From contig OZ037927.1 in the NCBI GenBank assembly GCA_964035575.1, positions 124,001-188,000 on the forward strand: a stretch of DNA of 64,000 nucleotides. The letters run 5' to 3'. The notes below the pieces were generated by a model. The model was not told the origin of the DNA. It ran no database searches and worked only from the letters and a program-made list of their open reading frames with translations. This stretch comes from Rhynchopus sp. YZ270_cl-10. Taxonomy: Eukaryota; Euglenozoa; Diplonemea; Diplonemida; Diplonemidae. Of this stretch, positions 19,560 to 31,500 are shown piece after piece; the stretch's first letter is position 1; each line of letters starts with the position of its first letter. The position numbers were made by a program, and so were the translations under genes.

Positions 19560-20630
19560 GGTTGTGTGGATGGGTCTGTGGTGGGTGTGGTGTGGTAACA
19601 GATTTAGAGTGGGTTACTTCTGAACGGAGCATAGCCCACTGTGTGGTGTCGTGGTCTTGAGGGTAATTCTTGCGCAGAATATGTCCCTTTGTGTGTGGTG
19701 TGGCACTTTATTCTCAGGAGCTGCTGCCCCTATTCCATCCTCAGGTAAACCGTCATAGAACTTCAGGGCGCGTCACACTCATCGGCCCGATGTGCCAATT
19801 TGTGCCAATGTGGGTGCTATTTAACGTCCAGGCGACGGATGGGGAAAGGTCTTTGTCGCATGGTGGCAGGCATGTTTCGCTCCATTCGCAGATGTCGTTC
19901 TGTTCTAGAAAAGAGTATACATGGGATTACCCTGAGCAAGGCATCAGGATCAGGATGAAGAATTCAGTGGAGAAGAATGAGGGGTGTCGTTTTGTTTCGA
20001 AGGAATTTTGTTTTGAAAAAAGGGTTGGGGGAGGGTGGGAGGCGAAGGGGAAGGGGGTGGAGCAGGTGGGTTGTTAGATCGTTTGCACTCTGAACAAGAA
20101 GAAGCTTGCTGTACAGCATAGAAAACCCCTTTCCTTGGCGGTAGCTGGGGATGCAACGAAATAAGAGCTGCAAAAATGAAAAGACGCCAATTGGGTGTCA
20201 CGGTGTGTCAGGATGAGGTTGGCAAGGGGTGATTGATTTCAGAGGCAAAAGGGACACAGCAGTGGGGATGGAGAAAATCCTCAACAGACGTAGGCATCCG
20301 TAAAAACCGGAACGCGAGTTCGGATGCTGTGAACAGAGGGGGGGAAAAAAACAAAAGCATAAACCCTTCACCTGGCTTGCTTCTGCATTCTACTTCCATT
20401 TTACGTTAGCAAAGTGTTCACATCATCATTGACCGATAACTAACGTTGAAGGCAGGTGCGAATAGAGCTGGGCATGGTTGTGGTGGAATAATACTATTGA
20501 GCTGCAGTAAAATAAGAGAAAAAAACATCTTCATTTTCTAAAAGTGGCAAAACACTCGAAAGGCTCAATGCCTCGTGATGGGCGTATTCACATTCTTTGA
20601 GTTATTTTGCACTAAAAAAGAAGAATAGTT

Positions 20631-20680
20631 TATAAGATGCAACCTAAGCCTCGCGTGTGCTTAGTCACCAAAAAAAAAGG
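20631..20680 (+). repeat. Hairpin motif instance 1
   Basis: TATAAGATGCAACC is followed by a 6-bp stem CTAAGC / GCTTAG, then TCACCAAAAAAAAA. Same architecture as the instances at 20775, 35744, 37130, 50501 and 51884. Confidence 0.6.
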
Positions 20681-20774
20681 TAGAGTTGAAGACGTGACAG
20701 TGCACCTTGTAAAAAAAGGTGCGGGGTGGGGGAAACTAAATAATTCGACCACAGCCGAAGAAAAAAATAAAAAA

Positions 20775-20820
20775 GTTTGTAAGATGAACTTAAGCCTCTC
20801 TTGCTTAGACACCTCACCAA
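20775..20820 (+). repeat. Hairpin motif instance 2
   Basis: GTTTGTAAGATGAACT is followed by the stem TAAGC / GCTTA and a degenerate ACACCTCACCAA tail. It lies only 95 bp from instance 1. Confidence 0.55.
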
Positions 20821-21755
20821 CAAAAGAGATAGGCTGGCAAGCTGATGATCCTAAACATCGCCAATCTATCCAAAGAAAAGAAAACAACGGGGAGGGGAAA
20901 CCCCTGCAGTTCTTGGGTATGCAGGCTGGAAGGGGAGAAGGGAAGAAGGGAAGGGTGGGCGGGTAAGAAAAGGGTATGTGTCCTTGCCGCCATACACCAC
21001 TCCACACCCCTGCCACGCATAGAAGCCCTTTCCGAGGCAGCTGTTTAATTGAAACAAAACTGTTGCAGCACACCTTTGGGCAATGTCATGGGTGGCAGGG
21101 CGGTTGTGTGTAGAGGGGCAGGTAGGGGGCACAGGCAACGGGAGTAAAAGGTTTGCAACGTGTAGAATACCTCGCACGTGCAAAAAATTGCAAAAAAAAA
21201 ATTTGGGGGTAAAGAAGAAGAGAAAAAAAAGGGGAAAGGAAATTGGTGACATGAATATGCCCACACCTTCCTAAGAAGTGTGGTGCTTTGCACAAAATAA
21301 TCACCCACTTCCGCAAGAAAAAAAGAAAACAACTTTGATATCGTGATGACAAGGTCACAGGAACAACAATTGCTAGGCACAAAAAAAAGAAAGAAATTTT
21401 GAGGTGAAACGAAGCCGCAAGCATTGTATGCTCTGAGGTCGCTCACAAGAGATGTGCAGCTGTGTCCCTGGACCATATAAAATGTGAAAATATGCAACAA
21501 AGCGGGGTTGAGGGAAACGGGTGGTGGGAGTGGATGTGTCTCTTGCATCTGAACAACACTTCTGTCAACGCATCAACGACAGACGAAGCCGTTCCAGGCG
21601 CCGTATGCCATAGGTAACAGAGTGTGGGGTGTCAAGTTCAGAGAGGCAAAGACACACACGGCGGGGAATCAGAAGAAAAAAAAAACTTTAGAAATTATTG
21701 AAATAAAAAAACTTGATAGAACGATGCTCAGAGCATCTGGGTCATATAAAAGTTG

Positions 21756-21800
21756 TCTTGGCAAGATGAACATAAGTCTCGGGTGCTTCATCACCTACTG
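21756..21800 (+). repeat. Hairpin motif instance 3 (diverged)
   Basis: GGCAAGATGAACATAAG is followed by a weaker stem and CATCACCTACTG. The upstream half matches the consensus well and the tail poorly. Confidence 0.4.
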
Positions 21801-21904
21801 GGGTAATACATAGAACGCTGAACGAGACTCGGAACACATCTTTTGAATCACATTCAAAAGGTCGCAAGGTGCCGACTGTGTCTCGTATTCTGCATCACAT
21901 GTCA

Positions 21905-23190
21905 CGTTCCATCAGAACACCACCGGTGCCGTTCTGCAGGTTCGGGTTCACAAACGTTGTGGCAAGAGTGTAGAAACCGCACACTTCGTGCGAGGTGGCC
22001 TGCTTGTGGTAGTGGAACCCGACGCAGGCAGAGTCCACAAGACACTTGTCCTGGCAGTACGGCAGCGGCCCCGCAGCATCATACAGAATGTTGCCACCTC
22101 CATCGACAAGGTACGTCATTGAGTAGGGCACATCCTTCACGTGATCCACACAGGGGTACTCAATCCAGCCGTCCACAGCAGGCAGAGGTGTTGGGTCACA
22201 CGCAGTCGGTGTTGGTGGTAGGGTCACCTCACGTTCCATCAGAACACCACCAGTGCCGTTCTGCAGGTTCGGGTTCACAAATGTCGTTGCATTCGTGTAG
22301 AAAGCACACACTTCATGTCCATTGCCGTGCTTGTGGTGGTGGAATCCGACACACTCAGCATCAGACAAGCAAATTCCCTGGCAGTACGGCAGAGGGCCGG
22401 CAGCACCGTACAAGGCAACACCACCATTGATCAGGTCTTGCTGTGAGTAAGGCACATCCTTCACGTGGTCCACACAGGGGTACTCAATCCAGCTGTTCAC
22501 AGCAGGCAGAGGTGTTGGGTCACACGCAGTCGGTGTTGGTGGTAGGGTCACCTCACGTTCCATCAGAACACCACCAGTGCCATTCTGCAGGTTCGGGTTC
22601 ACAAATGTTGTGATGGAGGTGTAGAAAGCACACACTTCATGTCCATTGCCGTGCTTGTTGTGGTGGAATCCGACACACTCAGCATCAGACAAGCAAATTC
22701 CCTGGCAGTACGGCAGAGGGCCAGCAGCACCGTACAAGGCAACACCGGCACCGTTGATCAGGTCTTGCTGTGAGTACGGCACATCTTTCACGTGGTCCAC
22801 ACAGGGGTACTCAATCCAGCCGTCCACAGCAGGCAGAGGTGTTGGGTCACACGCAGTCGGTGTTGGTGGTAGGGTCACCTCACGTTCCATCAGAACACCA
22901 CCAGTGCCGTTCTGCAGGTTCGGGTTCACAAATGTCGTTGCATTCGTGTAGAAAGCACACACTTCATGTCCATTGGCGTGTTTGTGGTGGTGGAATCCGA
23001 CACACTCAGCATCAGACAAGCAAATTCCCTGGCAGTACGGCAGAGGGCCGGCAGCATCGTACAAGGCAACACCGGCACCGTTGATCAGGTCTTGCTGTGA
23101 GTAAGGCACATCCTTCACGTGGTCCACACAGGGGTACTCAATCCAGCCGTTCACAGCAGGCAGAGGTGTTGGGTCACATGTGGGAGTGGG
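21905..23190 (-). repeat. Tandem ~325-bp repeats encoding four PAN/apple-like modules
   Basis: Four head-to-tail units, each encoding CDPTPLPAVxGWIEYPC...LPYCQ.IC...CVGFH...HEVC.FY...NPNLQNGTGGVLMER. The units are nearly identical at the DNA level, pointing to recent tandem duplication. The last unit is the most diverged (PYSMTYLVDGG, CLVDSACVGF). Confidence 0.9.
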
Positions 23191-26100
23191 CACTGGCACG
23201 GGTGCCGCTGTTGGTGCTGATGTTGGCGGGGGACACGTGTCGGCAGCATCACAAAAAGCGTTGGCCACAAACAGGTTGCAGTGGAAACGTGTGGTGGCAA
23301 GCTCAAGCCTGGCACCTGCAGACACAACCTGCCCAAACACCTCAGAGTCAACAATACTCACAGACACATAGCTGTCCTGTGTCAGGAGTGTGCCGGGCAG
23401 CGACACGTTCACAAGGTTGAGGTGGTTGCTGTGGTGGCCGTACTGCAGGCTTGCGAAGGTGTGGTGGAGGTGTGTCCAGGTAAGGTGGTGCCACGGGTAC
23501 GTGTGCCAGCTGTGGTGGTGGCAGTCTGCGTGCTTGCTGCTGCTGCTGCACAACTGCTTCATGTTGAAGAGCACAAAGTCAGGTCCCAGGCTCTCCCCCT
23601 CAACAGCGTGTCACGCAGCGTGTCCTCGTCCCTACTCATGCCTTCGTACACAACGTTCACAAACACAAACCCGCCTGCACGCACACGCATGAAGGGCTTC
23701 TGCACAGGTGTGTCCTTCCCGACCCCGTGCTCCCACCACGGCTTCCCGTCCCACCACGACCGCCGCTCCACCTCCTGCTTCACCAGCCACGTGTCCACAT
23801 CAATTGTGAAGAAGTTGTACACCTGTCCCTCCCCCACCAGCGTCAGGTTGTCAGCATCATCCACAACTGCCTCCGCAAGCGGCGCAGTCGTGTTCGCCAC
23901 AACACTGCACGACGTCGTCAGCTCAGGGCGCACACACTCCACAAGCTTCGGCCCCGTGCACAGGTTCTCGGGAAGCATCAGCAGTGAGTCTGAGAACTCA
24001 GCAATCTCGTCCACCACGTCTGTGAGGTCCACCACTGCAGCACCGCACTGCACCGTCGCGTTGTATGCAAGTGTCGCAGCGTGCTCGGGACGCGCAGCTG
24101 TCGCAGGTCCGAACACAGACCGCCGCAGTACAACGTCGCCCTGTGTCCCCACAGCACCGTTCCCGGCAGCCACATCCACAGTCGACACGTCCCCGACAGA
24201 GAACACCTTGAACCCAGACACGTGCCCCATCACACCCGTGTTTTCCTCGTTACCACCACCACGACGCGGGTGCTCAATGCGGATCGTCTGCCTCCAGCTG
24301 TCCGCAGACCCACACCTGTCCTCTGTCGTCCACGTGCGCTCCACCACTGCAAGCCCGTCTGTGCAGCCCGCAGCACCCGCAGCGCTGAAGGCCACCGTGT
24401 CGGCAAAGGTCAGGTTGATGCGGTACGACGTCAGGTTCAGTGCCGCCATGTCTGCGTGCGTCGCCACGTCCACAACCGTCGGCACACCGGCCACAGACGG
24501 CCCGTAGTCGTTCAGGAACGCCACCGCCACCTCCGCTGCCGGCGTCGAGGCAAACTGCGGTGCGAACACGTCGTGCACGGTGATCACCTGCACACGCTCA
24601 CGTGTCAGGCTTGCAGGGTAGTCGTCCCCTGTCCCGCAGTCCTGGTAGTGTGGCTGCACCTTCCAGACCCTGTTGATCGTCCACACACCGCACGCCACCA
24701 GCACCGGTGCCTCGTCACGATGCCAGATGTGGAACGGTGTTGCGCAGTACGCCTCCCCAGTCGGGTACCCGAGGCCACCCGCCACGTCGTACGCGTCAAG
24801 CGTGCTGTTCGTGTACGTTGTTGCATTCGGCGGGAAGGTCGCAAACTCAGGACGCACCTGGTGCACAGCCACAACGTCCGCACCCATGTGTGCCGAGAGA
24901 AGCCTGCACCCGTGCGCATCCCACACGTCGCACGCAGGCTCCTCCGACTGCTGCAGGCCGTCCAGCGCGTCGTACGCACCTGCCGTCGACACAAGCTTCC
25001 CTGCATGACACACAGAAGGGAGCTGGTCCACACCTGCCGCGTAGGCGAGCAGACCCGCCCCCGCATCCCACACCTGTGTCGAGGTCAGCGCTGCCGGCGG
25101 GTGCTGCAGCATCACCTCCTGTGTGAAGGTCGCCTCGTTCCCGCAGCGGTCGCCCGCCGTCCACGTGCGGTGCAGTGTCGCCAGCCCACGCTCCCGGCAT
25201 GTCCCCTCCACAGCAGCGTGCATCCACGGCCGCACCACAGTGTCCTCCGAGGTCAGGTACGTCGGGTGCGACACCCCGATCCCAAGCGCCACCATGTCTG
25301 CGTGCGGTGTCTCTGCTGCACGTGGCACAGGGTGTGCCGCACGCCAGTTCTCAAAGAACGGCACCACCACAGCTGCGTCAGGTGTGTGCGTCCACACAGG
25401 TGCCTCCAGATCCTCCACGTGGATGTGCTGCAGGTGCGTCAGCGGCACACACTCGGGTGGCGTCGGCACCCCTGTCGGTGCCAACGTCCACTCTCGCCGC
25501 ACTGTCCACTGCCCACAGGCCCCGTCGTCTGCGCTTGCTGCGTCTGCGTAGGTCACTGCAAGCGGCGTTGCGCAGGCACCACCCTGCACAGCTGCACCCC
25601 CGGTGCTTGCAGGGGCCAGCGCACTCGTCGTGTGCACAGTGACATCCTCCGGTGTGTGTGCGAACTGCGGCACCACCGTCACCAGCTGCGACACAACGCT
25701 GCTCCCCACACCCCCACACGCAGCACGGTGGAAGGCCTGCCACGAGACTGTCTCGTAACGCGACCCGCACAGGCTTGGCACCAGCGGGTCTGGGTTCGAT
25801 GTTGCTGCTGTTCCCACAATGCGCACCGTCACAGGCCCGCACACATCTACCATCGAGGTCACATGCGGCTTCGTGTGCACCTGCGTCTCCCCACACCCAA
25901 ACGTCTGCGGCACGGCAGGGCCCAGCTCAGGCTCAGGGAACACAATCGTGACACGCTGCGTCAACACCACTGCAGGGAGGATGGGTGTGCACTGCGGCGC
26001 TGCCACCGTCCACGTGCGCGTCAGTGGGCCCACGACGGGGTCGTCCAGCACGTCCGTGTGCGACAGGTCGTATGTGTACCGCATCCCCTTTGCTGCCTGC

Positions 26101-27809
26101 GCAGCAGTGTACACAGGCTGCACGGCAGTGAGCAGAGGAGGCGCAGTGAACTGTGCTGCAGGTGTTGTCCTGTGGTCGTAGAGCAGCGTGATGCTCGGGA
26201 CTGCCACTCTAGGCGTGAACCAGGACAGGTCGTTCGCAACCACAACCTCCTGTGTGTAGCGCAGCTGCGTGGGTGTGCGGCAGAACCCACCCTCCGCCGT
26301 TGTCACCGCCGCAAACCAGGTTCTTGTGTACCGCCACTCGCACGTCCCCGCGACCAGCGCTGCAGCCGACTCCTCCATCCACACCCGGTGTGCAAGCGTC
26401 TTCCTGTACGCACCCACCGCCAGATGCGAGTGTGCCTCCGGTGCAGTGGCCGCCACGTTCGCAAACCCTGCCATTGTGAAGTCAGCACGTGCCGGCGGCG
26501 TCGACGCCCACCCGGTTGCGTCTGTGTAGGCCGGGCCGACAACCACAAACTGGTCGACCCACGCAGTCTGCCCGCAGGTGTCCGACACCGTCCACACCAC
26601 CTTCAGGTAGAGCGACCCGCATGGTGGGCGTCCCGACACGGCAAACGCTGGCACCTCTTCGACGGTGTGCGTCTTCGCCACAGGCCCGCACTGTGCCACG
26701 TCGTGTGCGATCACGAGCTTCGCCTCCGTCCCTGCGACCATGGTGGCCACAGAGGCAGCACCACTCAGCTCATCGGGACTGCCTGCTGTGAGGATCGACA
26801 CCTTGTTCCCATCCACACCCACCGTGACAGCCTGTGGCGGCGTCTCTGCAGCCGCCTCTGTAACAATCGTGTCCAGCTCGGCAGCAGTGTCAGTCACAAT
26901 CGTCTCCACCGTTGCAATCAGCGTCGTGTGGTGCGCAGGCAGGCTGTCCTTCAGCTCCTGCAACACCGCCTTCCCCTTGTGCACCACGTCCCACATCTTC
27001 TCCGTGATCGCCTGCTCTGCCGCAAGCAGCGTCCCCTCCAGGTCCTCCCAGTGGTTCAGGTCCAGCACTCCCGCCACAGACACCATCTCCCCGAGAAGCT
27101 CCCCCTGGTCCGTCAACGTGCGCACCTCCGCCTGCAGGCCGAGGTTCTCTGCAGGGCCAAACGAGTTTATGATTGCCTGCACCGACGCGTCTCTGTGTGC
27201 CGCTCCTGCCGTCGCGTGCCCCATCGTCGCAAACGACTTCGTCACTTGCTTCGGCACAAACTGGCTCGTGTCCGGGTCTGCGCTCTCCCCCAGGGCAGCA
27301 AGGTCGCCACTCTTCCCCTGTGCGTCGAGCACGGACTGCTGCATGCGCCGCTTGTCGTCTACCATCGCCTTCGCCGCGTCGTACATCCCCTTGTAGCGTG
27401 TCGCGTCCGCAGCAACGCAGTTCATCCAGTTCATGTTCCCGGGGTTACCGTTCTGTGGGGAGGTCAGCACCAGCCAGTCGTTGTCGTCCTTCCCGTCGTC
27501 CTGTTCCACCTGGCAGCCGTAGATAATGTCCACCGTCACACCGTGGCAGAAGGAGGCAGGGAAGTTCCCCCCCGGGAAGTTGCCCATCGCCGCACGCGTG
27601 AAGTAGTTGTGCAGGTCGTACTTGTTGTAACGCATCAGTTCGTAGTCCGAGGTGTGCTGGTACCACGCCAGGTTGATGTACGCAGTGTGCATGCGGTGCG
27701 ACTCCATCTGGTCAAGCAGATACTCGGGGTCCAGATCCTGGTCCCCAAGGGTCTCCGCAGTGAAGTAGTAGAGGATCGAGTGCAGCGACTGTTCGTTGAT
27801 ACGACGCTG

Positions 27810-28597
27810 CTTGCTGGACGACTGCTATGCGCTGCTGCGCTACAAGGCGTCTGAGGGGCTGACAATCAGGGGGCAGCTGAACTTCTGGTTTGGGATGAAG
27901 TTTGGTTTGGACCTGCGGGTGGGTGCGTCGGAGTTCTTCCTGCGCGCAACGGTGCAGGATATGACCTTGTTTGGGCTGTTCGAAATCAAGGACGTGCTGC
28001 TTGAGATCACAGACGCACCAAGCTTCAAGATCAAGGGTGCGCTCTCTGTGACGATGCTTCCGATGAGCGCCTCGCTGGACGCAACAGTGAACTCGGAAGG
28101 CATTGAGTTCCACACAGAGGTGAGCTTCTTCAACTTCATCAAGCCCAAGGTGGACGTGAGCATCTCCTTTGTGCGGAACGACTTCAGCATTGCGATCCAC
28201 GACTTCAGAGTCGGTGTTGTGAACATCGACAACGTTGTGGTCCAGAGCAACGACGCTGTGGGGTTCGTCCTGAAGGCAGATGTGTCGTTCATGTACTTCC
28301 TGAGCCTGACTGTGGATGTGGCGATCAACGACCGTGAGGCCTCGTTCGCCGCTACAGTGAAGACGCCTGTCATGAACGTCGGGTGCACGGCTGTGTCGCG
28401 GACGGGGAGCGACAGCTTCAGCCTCAGCTTTTCCTTTGAGTTTGTTCTGTTTGAGAACCTTGCGAAGGCTGCGAAGGCGGTTGGGAAGGCGATTGTGGCT
28501 GTGGGGAAGGCCATCGGAAAGGCGTTTGCTGCTGTCGGGAGCTTCGTTGGCGGGCTGTTTGGGAAGAAGGAGGTGTACGACACACCTGCACAGCAAG
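27810..28597 (+). other. Inverted ~780-bp segment inside giant gene 2
   Basis: On the plus strand this reads CYALLRYKASEG ... VYDTPAQ, clearly homologous to the minus-strand segment FALVRYQASEG ... VYDTPAQ of copies 1, 3 and 4. The minus-strand coding match stops on the right after YLEKPELVGK and resumes on the left at SSKQRRINEQSLHSI. A 7-bp inverted pair, CTTGCTG (27810-27816) and CAGCAAG (28591-28597), sits at the two junctions. Confidence 0.85.
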
Positions 28598-31500
28598 GCG
28601 TATGCATGGTCTGTGTGTCGCACTTCCCAACAAGCTCCGGCTTCTCAAGGTACTGGATCCCAAGGTCACGAAGGATAGACGGCATCGGGATCGACTGCAG
28701 CACCGTGATCCACTCCCCCGCAATGTCCCACAGCTGCCCCAGCGACACGGAGTTGATCTTCAGCTCAACCTCGTTTTCGAGCGGCTCCACAGTGTTCACA
28801 ACAAGCTTCCCGATGGCACGCACGCAGGCCTCCCTCGCAGCGCCACCACCAATCGCACAGTTCTGCTCACTTCCAAGCTCAACAGTACCTTGCACAATCA
28901 GCTCGTTCAGCTTCCGCTTCGTCAGCTCCAGCTCCACAACAACAAGCACATCCGAGACATGCAGAATCGGGATCCCAAACAGTTTCGTCAGCTTCCCCTG
29001 CATTTCAAGCGACCCTTTCACGATGATGCCTGCCGCCTCCTTCGTCACAGCCAGCTCCCCGATGATGTATATAATCTGCTTCTCCACCTGCGGCTTGCTG
29101 CAGTCGTGGATGCAGATCATCAGCGGCAGCGACGCTTGCACACCGACCCCGCCGTCCAAGTACCCGGCGCTGATCGACAGGCCCTTGCCTTCGGGGCTGC
29201 GCATCGCAAAGTTGCTGTCCTCGCTGTCGGCCTCCCACGTCAGCGCACCGACGGCAGAGACCTCGCCCCGGTTGTTGCGTGCGCCTTCCAACGAGAGTGT
29301 TGCCTCACCACCGAAGAGCGGCACGCTCATGGGCGTCGTCGTCGCCACAGACACCGCCACCCCGCCGTCCTCAATCGCAACCGACACCACCGCACCTGAC
29401 AGACCCAGGTCTCCAAGGCCGGGGAACACATCAGGGAAGGTGTCCCCCGTGACTGCAGCGTACATCCCTGCCAGTGTCATGTGTGTCACCTCCCCAGACG
29501 CAGACACAGAAAACGTGGCAGGGCTCGTTGTTTTCGTCAGGGTTGCCTGCAGGTTGCTCAGTGTCGGTGTGTCGGCACCACTGCCACCACGTGCAGGTGT
29601 GTACAGTGCACCCACAAGGTCGCGCACCTTGACAGCACCGTCCACGCCCCCCGTCAGCGAGTACCCATCTGCCTTCGAGTACGCCCCCTCCAACGTCAAC
29701 CCCACAGTGTCCGTCACCTGCAGAGCCCCCGCCGCAGTCAGCGCCACCGACCCTGCCCCGCCCCTCGGGAACGTCACCGACAAGGCCAGCGTGTCCACAG
29801 TCAGCTCCCCAATCGCAACGTCTGCCGCAGTCCCAACAAAGCTGATCTCCTCAGGTGTGATGGTGATTACCAGGTCCACCGCAACCCCCTCCAGCGTCGC
29901 AGCACCGTGCACAGTCACCCCCTTCGTGCAGCGGGCGTCTGCCTCAAACGTGCACACAGACAGCTCCAGCGTCGTCAGCGTCAGGTCCGGCATGTCGCTC
30001 GGCACTGTGAACACGCTCCCGCCAGTCAGCTCCGCACCAAGCGCCACAATGTCCTCAAGCGTGACGTCGCTGATCCCTGCCTGCAGGAACACACTCCCGG
30101 CCTCGTACTCACCCGCAACCCACAGCGTCACAGAGGACAAGGCCAACGATGCCGACAGCTGCACCACAGCAGGCACACCGCCCCCAAGCGAGAACTCCAG
30201 GTGCGCACTCTTCAGCACAATCGTGTCCGTCACCGCAAAGTCCGTAACAGTCGCCGCAAAGCTGAAGCGGCTGCGGTCCATCGACGCATGCACTGCCACT
30301 GCTGCACCCCCCGGTGTCACTGCTGTCCCCCACAGGTGCACACCCAACGCACACGACGCACCGCTTGCGAACACATGCCCGTCAGGTGAAGTACACACCG
30401 ACATACCAAGCGACGTGATCGTCATGTCCGGCATCTCAGCAGGGATGTCCAGCCCCGTGGCAGTGTTCACCTGCTCACCGAACCACGCACCCACTTCTGC
30501 CAGTTGCAGGTCGCACGTTGCCTCACCACGCAGTGCGACGCCGTCTGTGGTGGAGTACACCCCTGACAGTTCCAAGCTGCACAGATCCAGCGACACCTGC
30601 ATCTGCGCCTCTGTGAACGGCAGGTCGAATGACAACTCCGCCTTCGTCACCGTCACGTCAATGCCGAAGGGGTGCACCCAGTGCGCAACCTGCACACCGA
30701 AGGAGCCACTGCCCTTACCGTGTAGCATACCGTTCACACCCAACGCCACCTCGTCCTCCTGCGCTGTGCCCCACCGCAGCATCCCCTGTGCCGTGAACGA
30801 GGGAGTCACGTCCTTCGTCGTCCCTGCTGTGAACACACCGACACCCACCCACATGTTCTCAAGGAGAAGCGTCACGCCGCCGGCAGAGAACAGCGTCAAC
30901 GGGCTCGCCAGCGGCACGGGTGCACGGAACCGCAGGTACGTGTCGAAGTTGAGCCCTTCGAGGCTGTACCACCCCGCCACAGGCGTGGTCACGTCCACTG
31001 CACTCAGGAACTGCGACCCCACATGCGCCGCCAGCCCAGGCACAAAGGCAAACGCATCCCCAAGCCCTGCCGTGCACGACAGGAACACCTCGGTCGTGCC
31101 TTCAGCGTCACGCATCACCAGCAGACGCTGCTCCGAGAACGTCAGCCCAGGCAGCACAGGCAGGAGCGACTCTGTCCCCTGTGCACGGAACACCGCAAAG
31201 TAGTGCTCGTCCCCAGGCACCACCAGCGCGTGCATTGTCAGCGCCACGTCCCCCGTCGCCAGCGTCGCCACAGCAGCGCCAGTGTACGCCTCCACCGCAG
31301 GCACTGCGAACGTTGCGTCCATGTCCAGGAATAGCAGCGCCATCGTTGCGTACTCTGCAGCAAAGTCGGCCCTGGCCACAACGGACAGCGGCGTCAGCGA
31401 CTTCAGCCCCAGCGCAGCCTGCAGCAACGTGTCTGTTGACAGCACAGCAGCAGCACGGGAAGAGGTCGGGAAGACGTGAAGAGGCACCTGCCCCGCTTTC

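Larger units (their letters stand above)
19720..21894. other. 2.2-kb AT-rich spacer with recurrent hairpins
   Basis: No recognisable coding frame. Contains three instances of the AAGATGAACATAAGCC hairpin motif (listed separately), a strong 7-bp hairpin at 20702-20722 (GCACCTT / AAGGTGC), and two diverged short blocks (near 20125 and 21018) sharing CATAGAAnnCCCTTTCC. It is the presumed 3' flank of giant gene 2. Confidence 0.5.
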
